A DNA stretch of 64,000 nt from Azospirillum agricola (GCF_017876095.1 NZ_JAGINM010000007.1:62001-126000), one strand, 5' to 3'; counted from the stretch's first letter, positions 11,024-21,960 are shown. Program-made: numbers and translations. Notes: generated from the sequence alone by a model not told the origin.

Positions 11024-12508
11024 TCAGCCGGCCAGCTTCTGGTGTTCCAAAAAGGCCGCCTTCAGCAACGCCTTCAGATCGTCGCCATACTGGTGGAAGC
11101 GCACCGAAAGCTGGCCGCGCTCCTCGTCGCGGTGGAGGACGAGCAGATCGGCGACCGCCGTCACCTCCTGCCGGTCGGCCATCGTCACGCGGGCCTGGAA
11201 GGTCTGGCCGCGGCGGTAGGGCTGGTCCACCGCCAGCAGGCACAGGCCGCCGACCGACCAGTTGCGGGTCGGAAACACCCCATGCTCGGTGTGAACCACC
11301 AGTCCGGGACGGACGAAGCGCTTCTGGCGCCGCCGCTCCTCCAGCGGGGGTGGAGGGAAGGGCGTGACGCTATCGGCGACGTCGATGCCGCTGCCCTCGA
11401 TCAGCGCGTTGGTGAAGACCGCCCCGCGCACCACCGCCTCGCCCATCCGGGCGTCGCGCAGGTCGGCGTCGGAAAAATCGGCGCCGTCGAAATTGGTCGG
11501 CCACGCCCGCCCGCCCGCCAACTGTGCCGGGCCGGCGTCGGCGCCGACCAGCAGCGCGTGCGACAGGTAGGCGCGGCGCAGCGTCGCCCCGCGCAGCACC
11601 GCGCCGCTGAGATCGGATTCGTCGAGGTCGATGTAGGACAGCTCCGCCATTTCGAGGCTCGCCTTGGTCAGGCGGGCGCCGGGCAGGCGGCAGCGGCGCA
11701 GCCGCGCGGCGGCCAGCGACCGGCCCTTGAGGTCGGCCCCCGCCACCGAGACGAGGTCGAGGTCAAGGCGCGCGCCTTCCGCTCCGCCGCTGTCCACCCA
11801 GGCCTCGTGCCGGGCGACCAGTTCCAGGAACTCGGCGACCGGCATGGCGGTGTAGTTGGGCTGGACGATGGCGTCGGGCGGCAGGGCGAAGGGGATGTAG
11901 GTCCGCGTCAGCGTCGCCTGGTCCATCACCGTGTTGCCGAAGGTGGCGCCATCGAGCGTCGCCCCGCCGAAATCGGTGCCCATCAGCACGGCCGAGGTCA
12001 GTTCCGCCCCGGTCAGGTCGGCGTCGTTCAGGTCGGCCCCGGTCAGGTCGCAGCCGGCGAAATTGGCGCCGGCCAGGATCGACCGTTCCATTTTCGCCTC
12101 GGTCAGCCGGGTGGTGCCGGTGCCGCGCGTGGTCTTCTGGGTGTCGTCCAGCAGTTCGCCGGCGCGGAAATCGGCGCCGCGCAGATTGGCGTCGGTCAGA
12201 AGCGCCCTGTGCAGGTTGGCGCCGCGCAGGTCGGCCCCGGCCAGCATGGCGGCGGACAGGTTGACCCCCTCCATGTCGGCGCCGAACAGGTCGGCCTGCG
12301 ACAGGTCGGCCTTCACCATGCGCGCGTTGGACAGGTTGGCGCCGGCCAGCTTGGCCCCCGACAGGGCCACGCGTTCCAGGTTCAGCCGCGACAGATCGCG
12401 GAAGCTGAGATCGGCGCGCTTGCCGCTGGCCGGCCGCTTCAGCCACGCCTGATGGGCCAGGATGATCTTGCGGATCTCCTCGATCTCGTTCGGATCGCGT
12501 TCGGCCAT
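11024..12508 (-). CDS. Pentapeptide-repeat protein with C-terminal PilZ domain
   Basis: A 494-residue cytoplasmic protein. An N-terminal helical cap (IILAHQAWLK, near residues 14-23) leads into A(D/N)Lxx pentapeptide repeats (about 30-200). A second cap (LVARHEAWVDSGG, near 235) precedes a second repeat block to about 375. The C-terminus (about 390-494) is a PilZ domain: a basic RRRQKRFVR segment gives the RxxxR element and NWSVGG the (D/N)xSxxG element that bind c-di-GMP. The protein is therefore a likely c-di-GMP effector with a right-handed quadrilateral beta-helix as its partner-binding surface. It is a paralogue of the gene at 35612-36919, which lacks PilZ. ATG at 12508 is the best start; its ribosome-binding site is weak. 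Confidence 0.85.
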   Translation of the reverse strand: MAERDPNEIEEIRKIILAHQAWLKRPASGKRADLSFRDLSRLNLERVALSGAKLAGANLSNARMVKADLSQADLFGADMEGVNLSAAMLAGADLRGANLHRALLTDANLRGADFRAGELLDDTQKTTRGTGTTRLTEAKMERSILAGANFAGCDLTGADLNDADLTGAELTSAVLMGTDFGGATLDGATFGNTVMDQATLTRTYIPFALPPDAIVQPNYTAMPVAEFLELVARHEAWVDSGGAEGARLDLDLVSVAGADLKGRSLAAARLRRCRLPGARLTKASLEMAELSYIDLDESDLSGAVLRGATLRRAYLSHALLVGADAGPAQLAGGRAWPTNFDGADFSDADLRDARMGEAVVRGAVFTNALIEGSGIDVADSVTPFPPPPLEERRRQKRFVRPGLVVHTEHGVFPTRNWSVGGLCLLAVDQPYRRGQTFQARVTMADRQEVTAVADLLVLHRDEERGQLSVRFHQYGDDLKALLKAAFLEHQKLAG

Positions 12509-12704
12509 GGCGTCGGTGGTCCCGGTTGCGTCTATGACGAAAGGCAAGTGCCTCAACACAGCAAGATAGCCGTTCCACCCCTCCGCGTCACGGATTCGCG
12601 GCTGGCCGATCATCCTTGCGATTCGGGTGTGATCCGGGCTGGCCGAACGTCGGGCCGGCGTGTTCAGTCGGGACCGCTTCTCTTCCCCCAACGGAGATAT
12701 GATC

Positions 12705-13967
12705 ATGGGTGCAGGTCCGCATCATCGGACGCTGGATTGGCTCAACTTCTTTCTGGCCGATGTGCGCGACGGGCTGGGCCCCTATCTCGCCATTTACCTT
12801 CTGGTCGTCCAGCGTTGGGACGAGGCCAGCATCGGCGTGGTGATGTCCATCGGCGGCATCGCGGGCATCGTCGCGCAGATGCCGGCCGGCGCCCTGATCG
12901 ACCGCACCCGGTGGAAACGGGCCGTCATGGCGGGCGCCGCCCTGCTGGTGACCGGCGGATCGCTGCTGCTGCCCCTGCTGCCCGGCTTTTCGCTGGTGGC
13001 GGTCGTGCAGGCCGTCACCGGCGCCGCCGGCGCCCTGTTTCCGCCGGCCATCGCCGCCGTCAGCCTGGGGCTGGTCGGGCCGCGTGCCTTTACGCGGCGC
13101 ATCGGACGCAACGAGTCCTTCAACCACGCCGGCAACGCCGTGGCCGCCGCGCTGGCCGGCCTGGCCGCCTACGTGTTCGGTCCCATCGCCGTGTTCTGGC
13201 TGATGACCGCGATGACGATCGCCAGCATCGTCGCCATCGCGAGGATCGACGGCGGGGCCATCGACCACGACGTCGCGCGTGGGCTGGACGGCGAGGCGTT
13301 CCCCGCGCAGCGCCGCGAAGCGGGGCAGGGGCGGGACGAGCCGTCCGGGCTGGGCGTGATCCTGACCTGCCGCCCGCTGCTGATCTTCGCCGCCTGCGCC
13401 TCGCTGTTCCACTTCGCCAACGCGGCGATGCTGCCGCTGGTCGGCCAGAAGCTGGCGCTCCAGGACCGCAACCTGGGCACCACGCTGATGTCGCTCTGCA
13501 TCGTGGCGGCCCAGCTCGTCATGGTGCCGGTCGCGGCGCTGGTCGGCGCCAAGGCGGATCTCTGGGGACGCAAGCCGATCTTCCTCGCCGGATTCCTGAT
13601 CCTTCCCCTGCGCGGCGTGCTCTACACCCTGTCGGACGCGCCCTACTGGCTGGTCGGCGTGCAACTCCTGGACGGCATCGGGGCCGGGGTGTTCGGGGCG
13701 CTGTTCCCGGTCGTGGTCGCCGATCTGACGCGGGGAACCGGCCGCTTCAACGTCAGCCAGGGCGCCATCGCCACCATGCAGGGCATCGGCGCCGCGCTGA
13801 GCACCAGCGTGGCCGGTCTTGTCGTCGTCCACGCCGGCTACAGCGCGGCGTTCCTCACCCTGGCGGCGGTGGCCGGCGTGGCGCTCGCGCTGTTCGCGCT
13901 GGCCATGCCGGAAACCCGGCCGGGCGCCGAGTTCTCCCCGGCGGTGCCGGCGCCGCAGCGTGGCTGA
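12705..13967 (+). CDS. MFS transporter
   Basis: A 420-residue inner-membrane protein with about 12 hydrophobic helices and a cytoplasmic loop near the middle (about 190-220). The family signature between helices 2 and 3 reads GALIDRTRWKR, and GAKADLWGRKP is its counterpart in the second half. ATG at 12705 has GGAG 8 nt upstream; the ATG at 12699 is too close to it. The gene is divergent from the pentapeptide/PilZ gene and ends at a terminator. Sequence features fit drug/small-molecule efflux-type MFS proteins, but the substrate cannot be told. Confidence 0.85.
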   Translation: MGAGPHHRTLDWLNFFLADVRDGLGPYLAIYLLVVQRWDEASIGVVMSIGGIAGIVAQMPAGALIDRTRWKRAVMAGAALLVTGGSLLLPLLPGFSLVAVVQAVTGAAGALFPPAIAAVSLGLVGPRAFTRRIGRNESFNHAGNAVAAALAGLAAYVFGPIAVFWLMTAMTIASIVAIARIDGGAIDHDVARGLDGEAFPAQRREAGQGRDEPSGLGVILTCRPLLIFAACASLFHFANAAMLPLVGQKLALQDRNLGTTLMSLCIVAAQLVMVPVAALVGAKADLWGRKPIFLAGFLILPLRGVLYTLSDAPYWLVGVQLLDGIGAGVFGALFPVVVADLTRGTGRFNVSQGAIATMQGIGAALSTSVAGLVVVHAGYSAAFLTLAAVAGVALALFALAMPETRPGAEFSPAVPAPQRG

Positions 13968-13981
13968 CGGGGGCGAAGAAA

Positions 13982-14007
13982 AAGGCCGCTCCCGAGGGAG
14001 CGGCCTT
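13982..14007 (+). terminator. Intrinsic terminator of the MFS gene
   Basis: A 12-bp inverted repeat (aaggccgctccc/gggagcggcctt) with a very short loop, flanked by A-rich sequence on the left and tt-ggttt on the right, so it could serve both strands. It lies between the convergent MFS and mlaC genes. Confidence 0.8.
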
Positions 14008-14052
14008 GGTTTCACGGTGTCTTGGTTTCACAGTGTCTTGGTTTCACGGTGT
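14005..14052. repeat. Three tandem 16-nt repeats
   Basis: Units at 14005-14020, 14021-14036 and 14037-14052 read cttggtttcacggtgt; the middle one has a single change. They begin inside the terminator stem and end 18 bp before the mlaC stop codon. Confidence 0.9.
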
Positions 14053-14070
14053 CGGCGCGGCTTGCGGCGG

Positions 14071-14700
14071 TCAGCCGGCCCGGCCGACCTTCTGGCGAAG
14101 GGCCTGGATCAACCCGTCGACCTTCCCGCCGTTCTGCTGCACGACGGAGGCGAATTCCTGCCGCTGGGTCACGCCCATGCTGACATTCTCCACCACCATG
14201 TCGATGATCTTGTAGTCGGCGCCCTTCTTGCGGACACGCCAGCTCACGTTGATCGGCGGGCCGTTGGGGCGGACGATCTGGGTCGTGACCATGGTGTCGG
14301 TCTCGCCCTCCGGCGCGGTGCCGGCGATGCGGAAGGTCTCGCCCGAATACTCGATGAAGCGCTCGGCGTAGGTCGTGACGATCAGCTGCTCGAACAGCTT
14401 CTGGTATTCGGCCTGCTGGGCCTCGGTCGCCTGGTTCCAGTAGCGGCCCAGCACCCAGCGCCCGATGTAGGGAACGTCGAAGCCCTGGTTGAGCAGAGTC
14501 CGGAACTTGACCAGCGCCTGGTCGCGCGGCGTGCTCTTGTCCGAGAAGGTGGCGATGGCGTCGTTCCCCAGCTTCTGGATGAACGCACCGGCTCCCGGAT
14601 CCGCGTTTTGCGCGAAGGCGGGGGAGAGAAGGGGGCGCCCGGCCCAGCTGCTCACCGCGAGCAGGGCCGCGCACGCGACAAACAGGCGACGTGTCAGCAT
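14071..14700 (-). CDS. mlaC: MlaC-family periplasmic phospholipid-binding protein
   Basis: A 209-residue protein of the Ttg2/MlaC family with an N-terminal signal peptide (MLTRRLFVACAALLAVSSW, cleaved after AFA near residue 30). Family features include DVPYIGRWVLGRYWN and the KKGADYKIIDMVVENVSMG segment. MlaC shuttles phospholipids between the outer-membrane MlaA lipoprotein and the inner-membrane MlaFEDB ABC transporter. It follows mlaA on the same strand after 118 bp. mlaFED are not in the window. Start is the only good ATG, although its ribosome-binding site is weak. Confidence 0.9.
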   Translation of the reverse strand: MLTRRLFVACAALLAVSSWAGRPLLSPAFAQNADPGAGAFIQKLGNDAIATFSDKSTPRDQALVKFRTLLNQGFDVPYIGRWVLGRYWNQATEAQQAEYQKLFEQLIVTTYAERFIEYSGETFRIAGTAPEGETDTMVTTQIVRPNGPPINVSWRVRKKGADYKIIDMVVENVSMGVTQRQEFASVVQQNGGKVDGLIQALRQKVGRAG

Positions 14701-14783
14701 GGTAGGGTCAAAAGTGGCGGCTGGGGAGCCATTGTCAACGGTCTTCTGGCCAAGGGTGGAAAAGCGATCGCCGAAACAGCGGC

Positions 14784-14810
14784 GGCGGCGCCCGGTGGAG
14801 CGCCGCCGTC
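14784..14810. repeat. GC-rich hairpin between mlaA and mlaC
   Basis: A 9-bp stem CGGCGGCGC/GCGCCGCCG with a 7-9 nt loop lies immediately after mlaA. It has no T-run, so it is more likely to adjust mRNA stability or partial readthrough into mlaC than to end transcription. Confidence 0.45.
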
Positions 14811-14818
14811 GGGAGACC

Positions 14819-15592
14819 TTACGGCTTCGGGGCCGTGCCGAAGTCCGGGAATTCCGGACCGCCGCCCGGCTTGTTGGCGATGTCCGCCCGGCGCTGCTGC
14901 TGGTGCAGGCTGCGCACCGTGGCGTAGAAGTCGAGCGAATTGCGGCGCAGGTCGTCCACCGACTTGAGCACCTCCGACCGGCGGTCGACGGCGCTGACGC
15001 CGGCGCGGGCCATCATCAGGCCCTGGCCGTCATGGGCGTAGGCCCAGATGCGGACCGGGTCGGCGACGGTGTCGACGCCATAGCCGGCGGCGTCGCGCAG
15101 ATTCGACGGCCCGAGCAGCGGTAGCACCAGATAGGGGCCGTCGCCGACGCCCCAGACCGCCAGGGTCTGGCCGAAATCCTCGGGCCGCTCGGGGATGCCG
15201 GCCGCCGTCGCCACGTCGGCGAGACCGCCCGCGCCCAGCACGGTGTTGGTCAGGAAGCGGCCGGTGGCGAACTGCGCGCCCTCGAAATTGCCCTGAAGCA
15301 GGTTGTTGGCGATGTAGAGCGGCGACATCAGGTTGTCGATGAAGTTGTGGATCGCGTCGCGGACGGGATCCGGCACCAGCCCGACATAGACCTCCGCCGC
15401 CGGGCGCAGGGCCAGCACGTCGACGGCCTCGTTGGCGGCGAACACGAAGCGGTTCGGCACTTCCAGGGGGTCGTTGACCTCATAGGCGGCGTCCGAGTCG
15501 GCCGGCCGGTTGGCGCAGGCCGTCGCGGTCAGGGCCAGGACGGCGACGGTGGCCGAACGGAGGAAGGAGCGGGAGAGGCTGGCCAGCTTCAT
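14819..15592 (-). CDS. mlaA: MlaA (VacJ) outer-membrane lipoprotein
   Basis: A 257-residue lipoprotein. The signal peptide ends in LALTATAC, with Cys27 as the probable lipidation site. The mature protein has the VacJ signature: EVNDPLEVPNRFVFAANEAVD, then DNLMSPLYIANNLLQGNFEGA, then DFGQTLAVWGVGDGPYLVLP and the LLGPSNLRDAAG motif. MlaA removes mislocalised phospholipids from the outer leaflet and hands them to MlaC. The start at 15592 gives a standard signal peptide. It is co-directional with mlaC downstream, a conserved alphaproteobacterial arrangement. Confidence 0.93.
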   Translation of the reverse strand: MKLASLSRSFLRSATVAVLALTATACANRPADSDAAYEVNDPLEVPNRFVFAANEAVDVLALRPAAEVYVGLVPDPVRDAIHNFIDNLMSPLYIANNLLQGNFEGAQFATGRFLTNTVLGAGGLADVATAAGIPERPEDFGQTLAVWGVGDGPYLVLPLLGPSNLRDAAGYGVDTVADPVRIWAYAHDGQGLMMARAGVSAVDRRSEVLKSVDDLRRNSLDFYATVRSLHQQQRRADIANKPGGGPEFPDFGTAPKP

Positions 15593-15984
15593 GGTGCGTC
15601 GGCTCTTTGTGTGAAGGCTCAACTCGGGTCGGGTCGCCGGCCCGTCCAACCATCATCCGAGGACTCCCGCGGCTGGAGTTCTCAACTCTGGCAAGGCGGC
15701 GGCGCGTTCACGGTGAAGACTGTGCGAGAAATCGTCCAATTTCCACCTTTTCGTGGACTAACACAGGCTTGGCCGTTTGACCAGTGCGGGCGGCGGGCCG
15801 GTCTCAGCTCCCGCCGTGGACTGTGATACCGTTGCCGCACCGGAAATCCGCGGGTTGCCGGGGATGCGCGGTGAAAAACGATTTACGACGCATAAAGATA
15901 TCTTTATATCTGTATCCGAAGCTGCGGGTGCGCCGCGGCCCGGAAACGTGATCCGGGCGGGCGATTCGGGATGGATGCGGGGCG
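15593..15984. promoter_or_regulatory. Divergent promoter region of mlaA and the methionine operon
   Basis: This 392-bp gap holds no gene. The left half must carry the mlaA promoter. The right end becomes AT-rich at 15876-15915 and carries the palindromic operator described separately. Confidence 0.6.
15892..15907. promoter_or_regulatory. Perfect 16-bp palindromic operator of the methionine operon
   Basis: ATAAAGATATCTTTAT is a perfect palindrome centred about 86 bp before the start of the ArsR-type gene. A weak -35-like TTTACG lies just upstream, so bound protein would cover the likely -10. The form fits ArsR-family operators, and SahR, an ArsR-family regulator of SAM-cycle genes in Proteobacteria, is the natural candidate. 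Confidence 0.75.
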
Positions 15985-17870
<1,886 letters not shown>

Positions 17871-17918
17871 CGCGGCCCTGTGCTAATCTCGGGCGTGGTG
17901 GCGCGGAGGGCGGATTCC

Positions 17919-18392
17919 ATGGACAACCGGATCGGGTACGACACGGATTTCCTCGCCTGGACCGAGGAGCAGGCCCGTCTGCTGCGCGAGGCCGCACGCG
18001 AACGCGTCAACACGCCCATCGATTGGGAGAACGTCGCCGAGGAGATCGAGAGCATGGGCCGGTCGGAGTTGCGCGCGGTCGAAAGCGCGCTGGTCCGTGT
18101 GATCGAGCACCTCCTGAAGCTGGAGCATTCACCGGCTGTCGAGCCGCGTGGTGGATGGCGCCGGTCGGTCCGTGAGCAGCGCGATCAGGCCAACGATGCG
18201 CTGGACGACAGCCCGAGCCTTCGAGGCAAGCTGGACCTCGGCAAAGCGTACCGGCGTGGTCGCGACTACGCCATCGACGGACTGGGGCAGGATCGAATAG
18301 CCGTCGAGCTTGTCCTCGCCGATTGCCCTTACACCCTCGACCAAATCCTCGATACCGACTGGTGGCCGGTCAACCGCCACGGTCTTTCCTGA
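17919..18392 (+). CDS. DUF29 family protein within the methionine operon
   Basis: A 157-residue protein with the DUF29 core: YDTDFLAWTEEQARLLRE, then WENVAEEIESMGRSE and the helix LVRVIEHLLKLEHSP, ending with the RGRDYAIDGL segment. DUF29 is common in cyanobacteria and alphaproteobacteria and has no established function; the sequence is mostly helical with no signal peptide. GGAGG is 9 nt before the ATG at 17919. It sits between metF and metH on the same strand with gaps of 48 and 42 bp, so it is probably cotranscribed, but a link to methionine metabolism is not shown. Confidence 0.85.
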   Translation: MDNRIGYDTDFLAWTEEQARLLREAARERVNTPIDWENVAEEIESMGRSELRAVESALVRVIEHLLKLEHSPAVEPRGGWRRSVREQRDQANDALDDSPSLRGKLDLGKAYRRGRDYAIDGLGQDRIAVELVLADCPYTLDQILDTDWWPVNRHGLS

Positions 18393-18434
18393 TCTTCCCG
18401 AAGACGCCTGAAGCAACGGATAAGAACTCTCCCC

Positions 18435-21400
18435 ATGGCTCACATCCTCGACACCCTGCGTGACCGCGTTCTGCTTTGCGACGGCGGGTTCGGCAGCCGC
18501 ATCCAGGCGCTCGACCTCGACGTCGAGAAGGACTACTGGGGGCACGAGAACTGCACCGACATCCTGCCGCTGTCGCGCCCCGACATCGTCCGCGAGATCC
18601 ATCGCGGCTATTTCGAGGCCGGCGCCGACATGGTGGAGACCGACACCTTCGGCGCCTCCCCGGTCACGCTGGGCGAGTTCGGCATCTCCGAGAAGGCCTT
18701 CGAGATCAACCAGCGCGCCGTCGAGCTGGCGCGCGAGGCGGCCTCGACCTTCACCGACGGGCAGCCGCGCTTCGTCATCGGCTCGATCGGGCCGGGCACC
18801 AAGCTGCCCAGCCTGGGCCACATCGCCTACCAGCCGCTGGAGGACAGCTTCTTCGTCCAGGCCGCCGGGCTGATCGCCGGCGGGGCCGACGCCATCCTGG
18901 TGGAGACCTGCCAGGACCCGTTGCAGATCAAGGCCGCCGTCAACGGCATCAAGCGCGCGCGGCTTGATGCCGGCTCCGACACGCCGGTCTTCGTGCAGGT
19001 GACGGTGGAGACCACCGGGACGCTGCTGGTCGGCACCGACATCGCGGCGGCGGCCACGGTGATCCAGGCGCTCGACGTGCCGCTGATGGGGCTGAACTGC
19101 GCCACCGGCCCGCTGGAGATGAGCGAGCATGTGCGCTGGCTGTCGCAGAACTGGCCGGGGCTGGTGTCGGTGCAGCCGAACGCCGGCCTGCCGGAACTGC
19201 TCGACGGCAAGACCCACTACCCGCTGCGCGCCGACGATTTCGCCCATTGGCTGGAGCGTTTCGTCACGGAGGACGGGGTGAACCTCGTCGGCGGCTGCTG
19301 CGGCACCAACGTCCCGCACATCGCGGCGGCGAACCAGATGCTGCGCAAGCTGGCGCCGGCCGGCTCGCACCGGCCGAACCCGAAGGGCCGCACCGTGCAT
19401 TGGGTGCCGGCGGTGGCCTCGCTCTATTCCCAGGTGACGCTGCGCCAGGAGAACGCCTTCTTCGCCATCGGCGAGCGCTGCAACGCCAACGGCTCCAAGA
19501 AATGGCGCGAGCTTCAGGAGCGCCATGACTGGGACGGCTGCGTCGAGATGGCGCGCGAGCAGGTCAAGGAGGGCTCGCACTCGCTGGACGTCTGCACCGC
19601 CTTCGTCGGCCGTGACGAGGTGGCGGAGATGGACGCGGTGGTCTCGCGCTTCGTCGGCTCGGTGACGGCGCCGCTGGTCGTCGATTCGACCGAATACATC
19701 GTGCTGGAGAAGGCGCTGGCGCTCTATGGCGGCAAGGCGATCCTGAACTCCATCAACTTCGAGGACGGCGAGGAGCCGGCGCGCAAGCGTCTGGCGCTCG
19801 CCAAGAAGTTCGGCGCGGCGGTGATCGCGCTGACCATCGACGAGGAGGGCATGGCGAAGACTCCCGAGCGCAAGCTCGAGATCGCCAAGCGCCTCTACGA
19901 CCTCGCCGTGAACGAGTACGGGCTGGCGCCGGCCGACCTGCTGTTCGACCCGTTGACCTTCACCATCGCCACCGGCAACGAGGACGACCGCAAGCTCGGC
20001 GTCTGGACGCTGGAGGGCATCGAGGCCATCGCCCGCGAGATGCCCGGCTGCCAGATCATCCTCGGCCTGTCGAACATCTCCTTCGGCCTGAACGCGGCGG
20101 CGCGCCATGTGCTGAACTCGGTGTTCCTCGACCACGCGGTCAAGCGCGGGATGACCGGGGCCATCGTCCACGTCTCCAAGATCCTGCCGCTGCACCAGAT
20201 CCCCGAGAAGGAGGTGAAAACCGCCGAGGATCTGATCTTCGACCGCCGCTCGCCCGATAATGGAGATGGGGGCTATGACCCGCTCCAGGCCTTCATCGCG
20301 CTGTTCGAGGGCCGCAAGGCGGCGGACGCCAAGAAGAAGGCGCGCGCCGAGACCGTCGAGGAGCGGCTGAAGGAGCGCATCGTCGACGGCGACCGCACCG
20401 GGCTTGAGGACGATCTCGCCGAGGCGATGAAGACCCACCCGCCGCTGGAGATCATCAACACCTACCTGCTCGACGGCATGAAGGTGGTCGGCGAGCTGTT
20501 CGGCGCCGGCAAGATGCAGCTCCCCTTCGTGCTGCAGTCGGCCGAGACGATGAAGGCCGCCGTGGCGTGGCTGGAGCCGCACATGGAGAAGATCGACGGC
20601 CAGCAGAAGGGCACGCTGGTGCTGGCCACGGTGAAGGGCGACGTCCACGACATCGGCAAGAACCTCGTCGACATCATCCTGACCAACAACGGCTACAAGG
20701 TGATCAACCTCGGCATCAAGCAGCCGGTGACGACCATCATCCAGGCCGCCAAGGAGCACAAGGCCGACGCCGTCGGCATGTCCGGCCTGCTGGTGAAATC
20801 CACCGTGGTGATGCGCGAGAATCTCGCCGAGATGACCCGCGAGGGGCTGGAGGTGCCGGTGCTGCTCGGCGGCGCCGCCCTGACCCGCGCCTATGTCGAG
20901 GGCGACTGCGTGGCCTCCTACGGCTCGGGCCGCGTGGCCTACGCCGGCGACGCCTTCGACGGGCTGACGCTGATGGATCAGGTGGTCGGCGGCAGCTTCG
21001 ACCAGCAACTCGCCATCCAGCAGGCCAAGCGCGCCGGCAAGGCGGTCAACCGCCGCCGCGTGCTGGGGCAGGCGACCAGCGCCGCCACCGGCCCGGTGGA
21101 CAAGGACGCCGTGCGCGCCCGCCGCCGCCGGCTGGCCGACGGCGTGCCGGTGCCGACCCCGCCCTTCTGGGGGCCGAAGCTGATCGACCATGTGCCGCTG
21201 AAGACGCTGGTCACCTACCTGAACGAGCGGATGCTCTACCAGCTCCAGTGGGGGTACCGGAAGGACGGCAAGTCCTTCGAGGAGTTCAAGGAGTGGGCGA
21301 AGAAGGAGCTGCGGCCGGTGCTCGACCGCATCCTGCGCATCGCCGCGACCGAGACCATCCTGCGGCCGACCGCCGTCTACGGCTATTGGAAGGCGGCGGC

Positions 21401-21941
21401 CGACGGCAACGACGTCATCCTGTTCGAGGAGGACGGGATCACCGAGGCGGCGCGCTTCTCCCTGCCGCGTCAGGCCAAGGAGGACGGCGAGTGCATCGCC
21501 GACTTCCTGCGCGACGTGACCGATCCTGAGCGCGACGTGCTCGGCCTCCAGGTCGTCACCATGGGCCAGCATTGCGCCGAGGTGGCGCGGGAATGGTTCG
21601 CCGAGAACCGCTACCAGGATTACCTCTACCTGCACGGCCTGTCGGTGGAGATGACCGAGGCGATGGCGGAGTACGTTCACGCCCGCATCCGCTCGGAGCT
21701 GGGCTACGGCGCCGAGGACAGCCGCGACAAGGAGAAGCTGTTGCAGCAGTCCTACCGCGGCTCCCGCTACAGCTTCGGCTACCCGGCCTGCCCGAACCTG
21801 AAGGACCAGGAACAGCTTCTGAAGCTGCTCGACGCCGGGCGGATCGGCATCGAGATGTCGGACGAGGATCAACTCCACCCGGAACAAAGCACGTCCGCCA
21901 TCGTTCTTCATCATCCGCGCGCCAAGTATTTCAGCGTTTGA
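18435..21941 (+). CDS. metH: Cobalamin-dependent methionine synthase, full length
   Basis: A 1168-residue enzyme that moves the methyl group from methyl-THF to homocysteine through cobalamin. Four modules are visible. The homocysteine domain has zinc ligands Cys222 (NCATG) and Cys288/Cys289 (GGCCGT). The pterin domain starts near FAIGERCNANG. The B12 domain has DVHDIGKN with His738 as the lower cobalt ligand. The C-terminal activation domain (about 915-1168) contains RGSRYSFGYPACP for SAM binding. It is slightly shorter than the E. coli enzyme but not truncated. No cobalamin riboswitch was found upstream, as expected for an enzyme that uses B12. Confidence 0.97.
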   Translation: MAHILDTLRDRVLLCDGGFGSRIQALDLDVEKDYWGHENCTDILPLSRPDIVREIHRGYFEAGADMVETDTFGASPVTLGEFGISEKAFEINQRAVELAREAASTFTDGQPRFVIGSIGPGTKLPSLGHIAYQPLEDSFFVQAAGLIAGGADAILVETCQDPLQIKAAVNGIKRARLDAGSDTPVFVQVTVETTGTLLVGTDIAAAATVIQALDVPLMGLNCATGPLEMSEHVRWLSQNWPGLVSVQPNAGLPELLDGKTHYPLRADDFAHWLERFVTEDGVNLVGGCCGTNVPHIAAANQMLRKLAPAGSHRPNPKGRTVHWVPAVASLYSQVTLRQENAFFAIGERCNANGSKKWRELQERHDWDGCVEMAREQVKEGSHSLDVCTAFVGRDEVAEMDAVVSRFVGSVTAPLVVDSTEYIVLEKALALYGGKAILNSINFEDGEEPARKRLALAKKFGAAVIALTIDEEGMAKTPERKLEIAKRLYDLAVNEYGLAPADLLFDPLTFTIATGNEDDRKLGVWTLEGIEAIAREMPGCQIILGLSNISFGLNAAARHVLNSVFLDHAVKRGMTGAIVHVSKILPLHQIPEKEVKTAEDLIFDRRSPDNGDGGYDPLQAFIALFEGRKAADAKKKARAETVEERLKERIVDGDRTGLEDDLAEAMKTHPPLEIINTYLLDGMKVVGELFGAGKMQLPFVLQSAETMKAAVAWLEPHMEKIDGQQKGTLVLATVKGDVHDIGKNLVDIILTNNGYKVINLGIKQPVTTIIQAAKEHKADAVGMSGLLVKSTVVMRENLAEMTREGLEVPVLLGGAALTRAYVEGDCVASYGSGRVAYAGDAFDGLTLMDQVVGGSFDQQLAIQQAKRAGKAVNRRRVLGQATSAATGPVDKDAVRARRRRLADGVPVPTPPFWGPKLIDHVPLKTLVTYLNERMLYQLQWGYRKDGKSFEEFKEWAKKELRPVLDRILRIAATETILRPTAVYGYWKAAADGNDVILFEEDGITEAARFSLPRQAKEDGECIADFLRDVTDPERDVLGLQVVTMGQHCAEVAREWFAENRYQDYLYLHGLSVEMTEAMAEYVHARIRSELGYGAEDSRDKEKLLQQSYRGSRYSFGYPACPNLKDQEQLLKLLDAGRIGIEMSDEDQLHPEQSTSAIVLHHPRAKYFSV

Positions 21942-21942
21942 G

Positions 21943-21960
21943 CGAGCCGGAGGAGGCTCG
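21943..21960 (+). terminator. Hairpin just after metH
   Basis: Six-bp arms cgagcc/ggctcg flank a 6-nt loop, beginning 2 nt after the metH stop. No T-run follows, so this is a weak or Rho-assisted terminator at most. Confidence 0.4.

Noticed and set aside
10913..14215. An 1100-codon plus-strand frame across three genes
   Set aside because: It is antisense to the pentapeptide/PilZ gene and mixes shadow frames from the MFS and mlaC regions. Its VGxxQVGxxQ pattern is the antisense of pentapeptide codons.
18129..21914. A 1261-codon open frame on the minus strand
   Set aside because: It is fully antisense to metH, whose domains and zinc and B12 ligands are intact. Long antisense frames are expected at this GC content.
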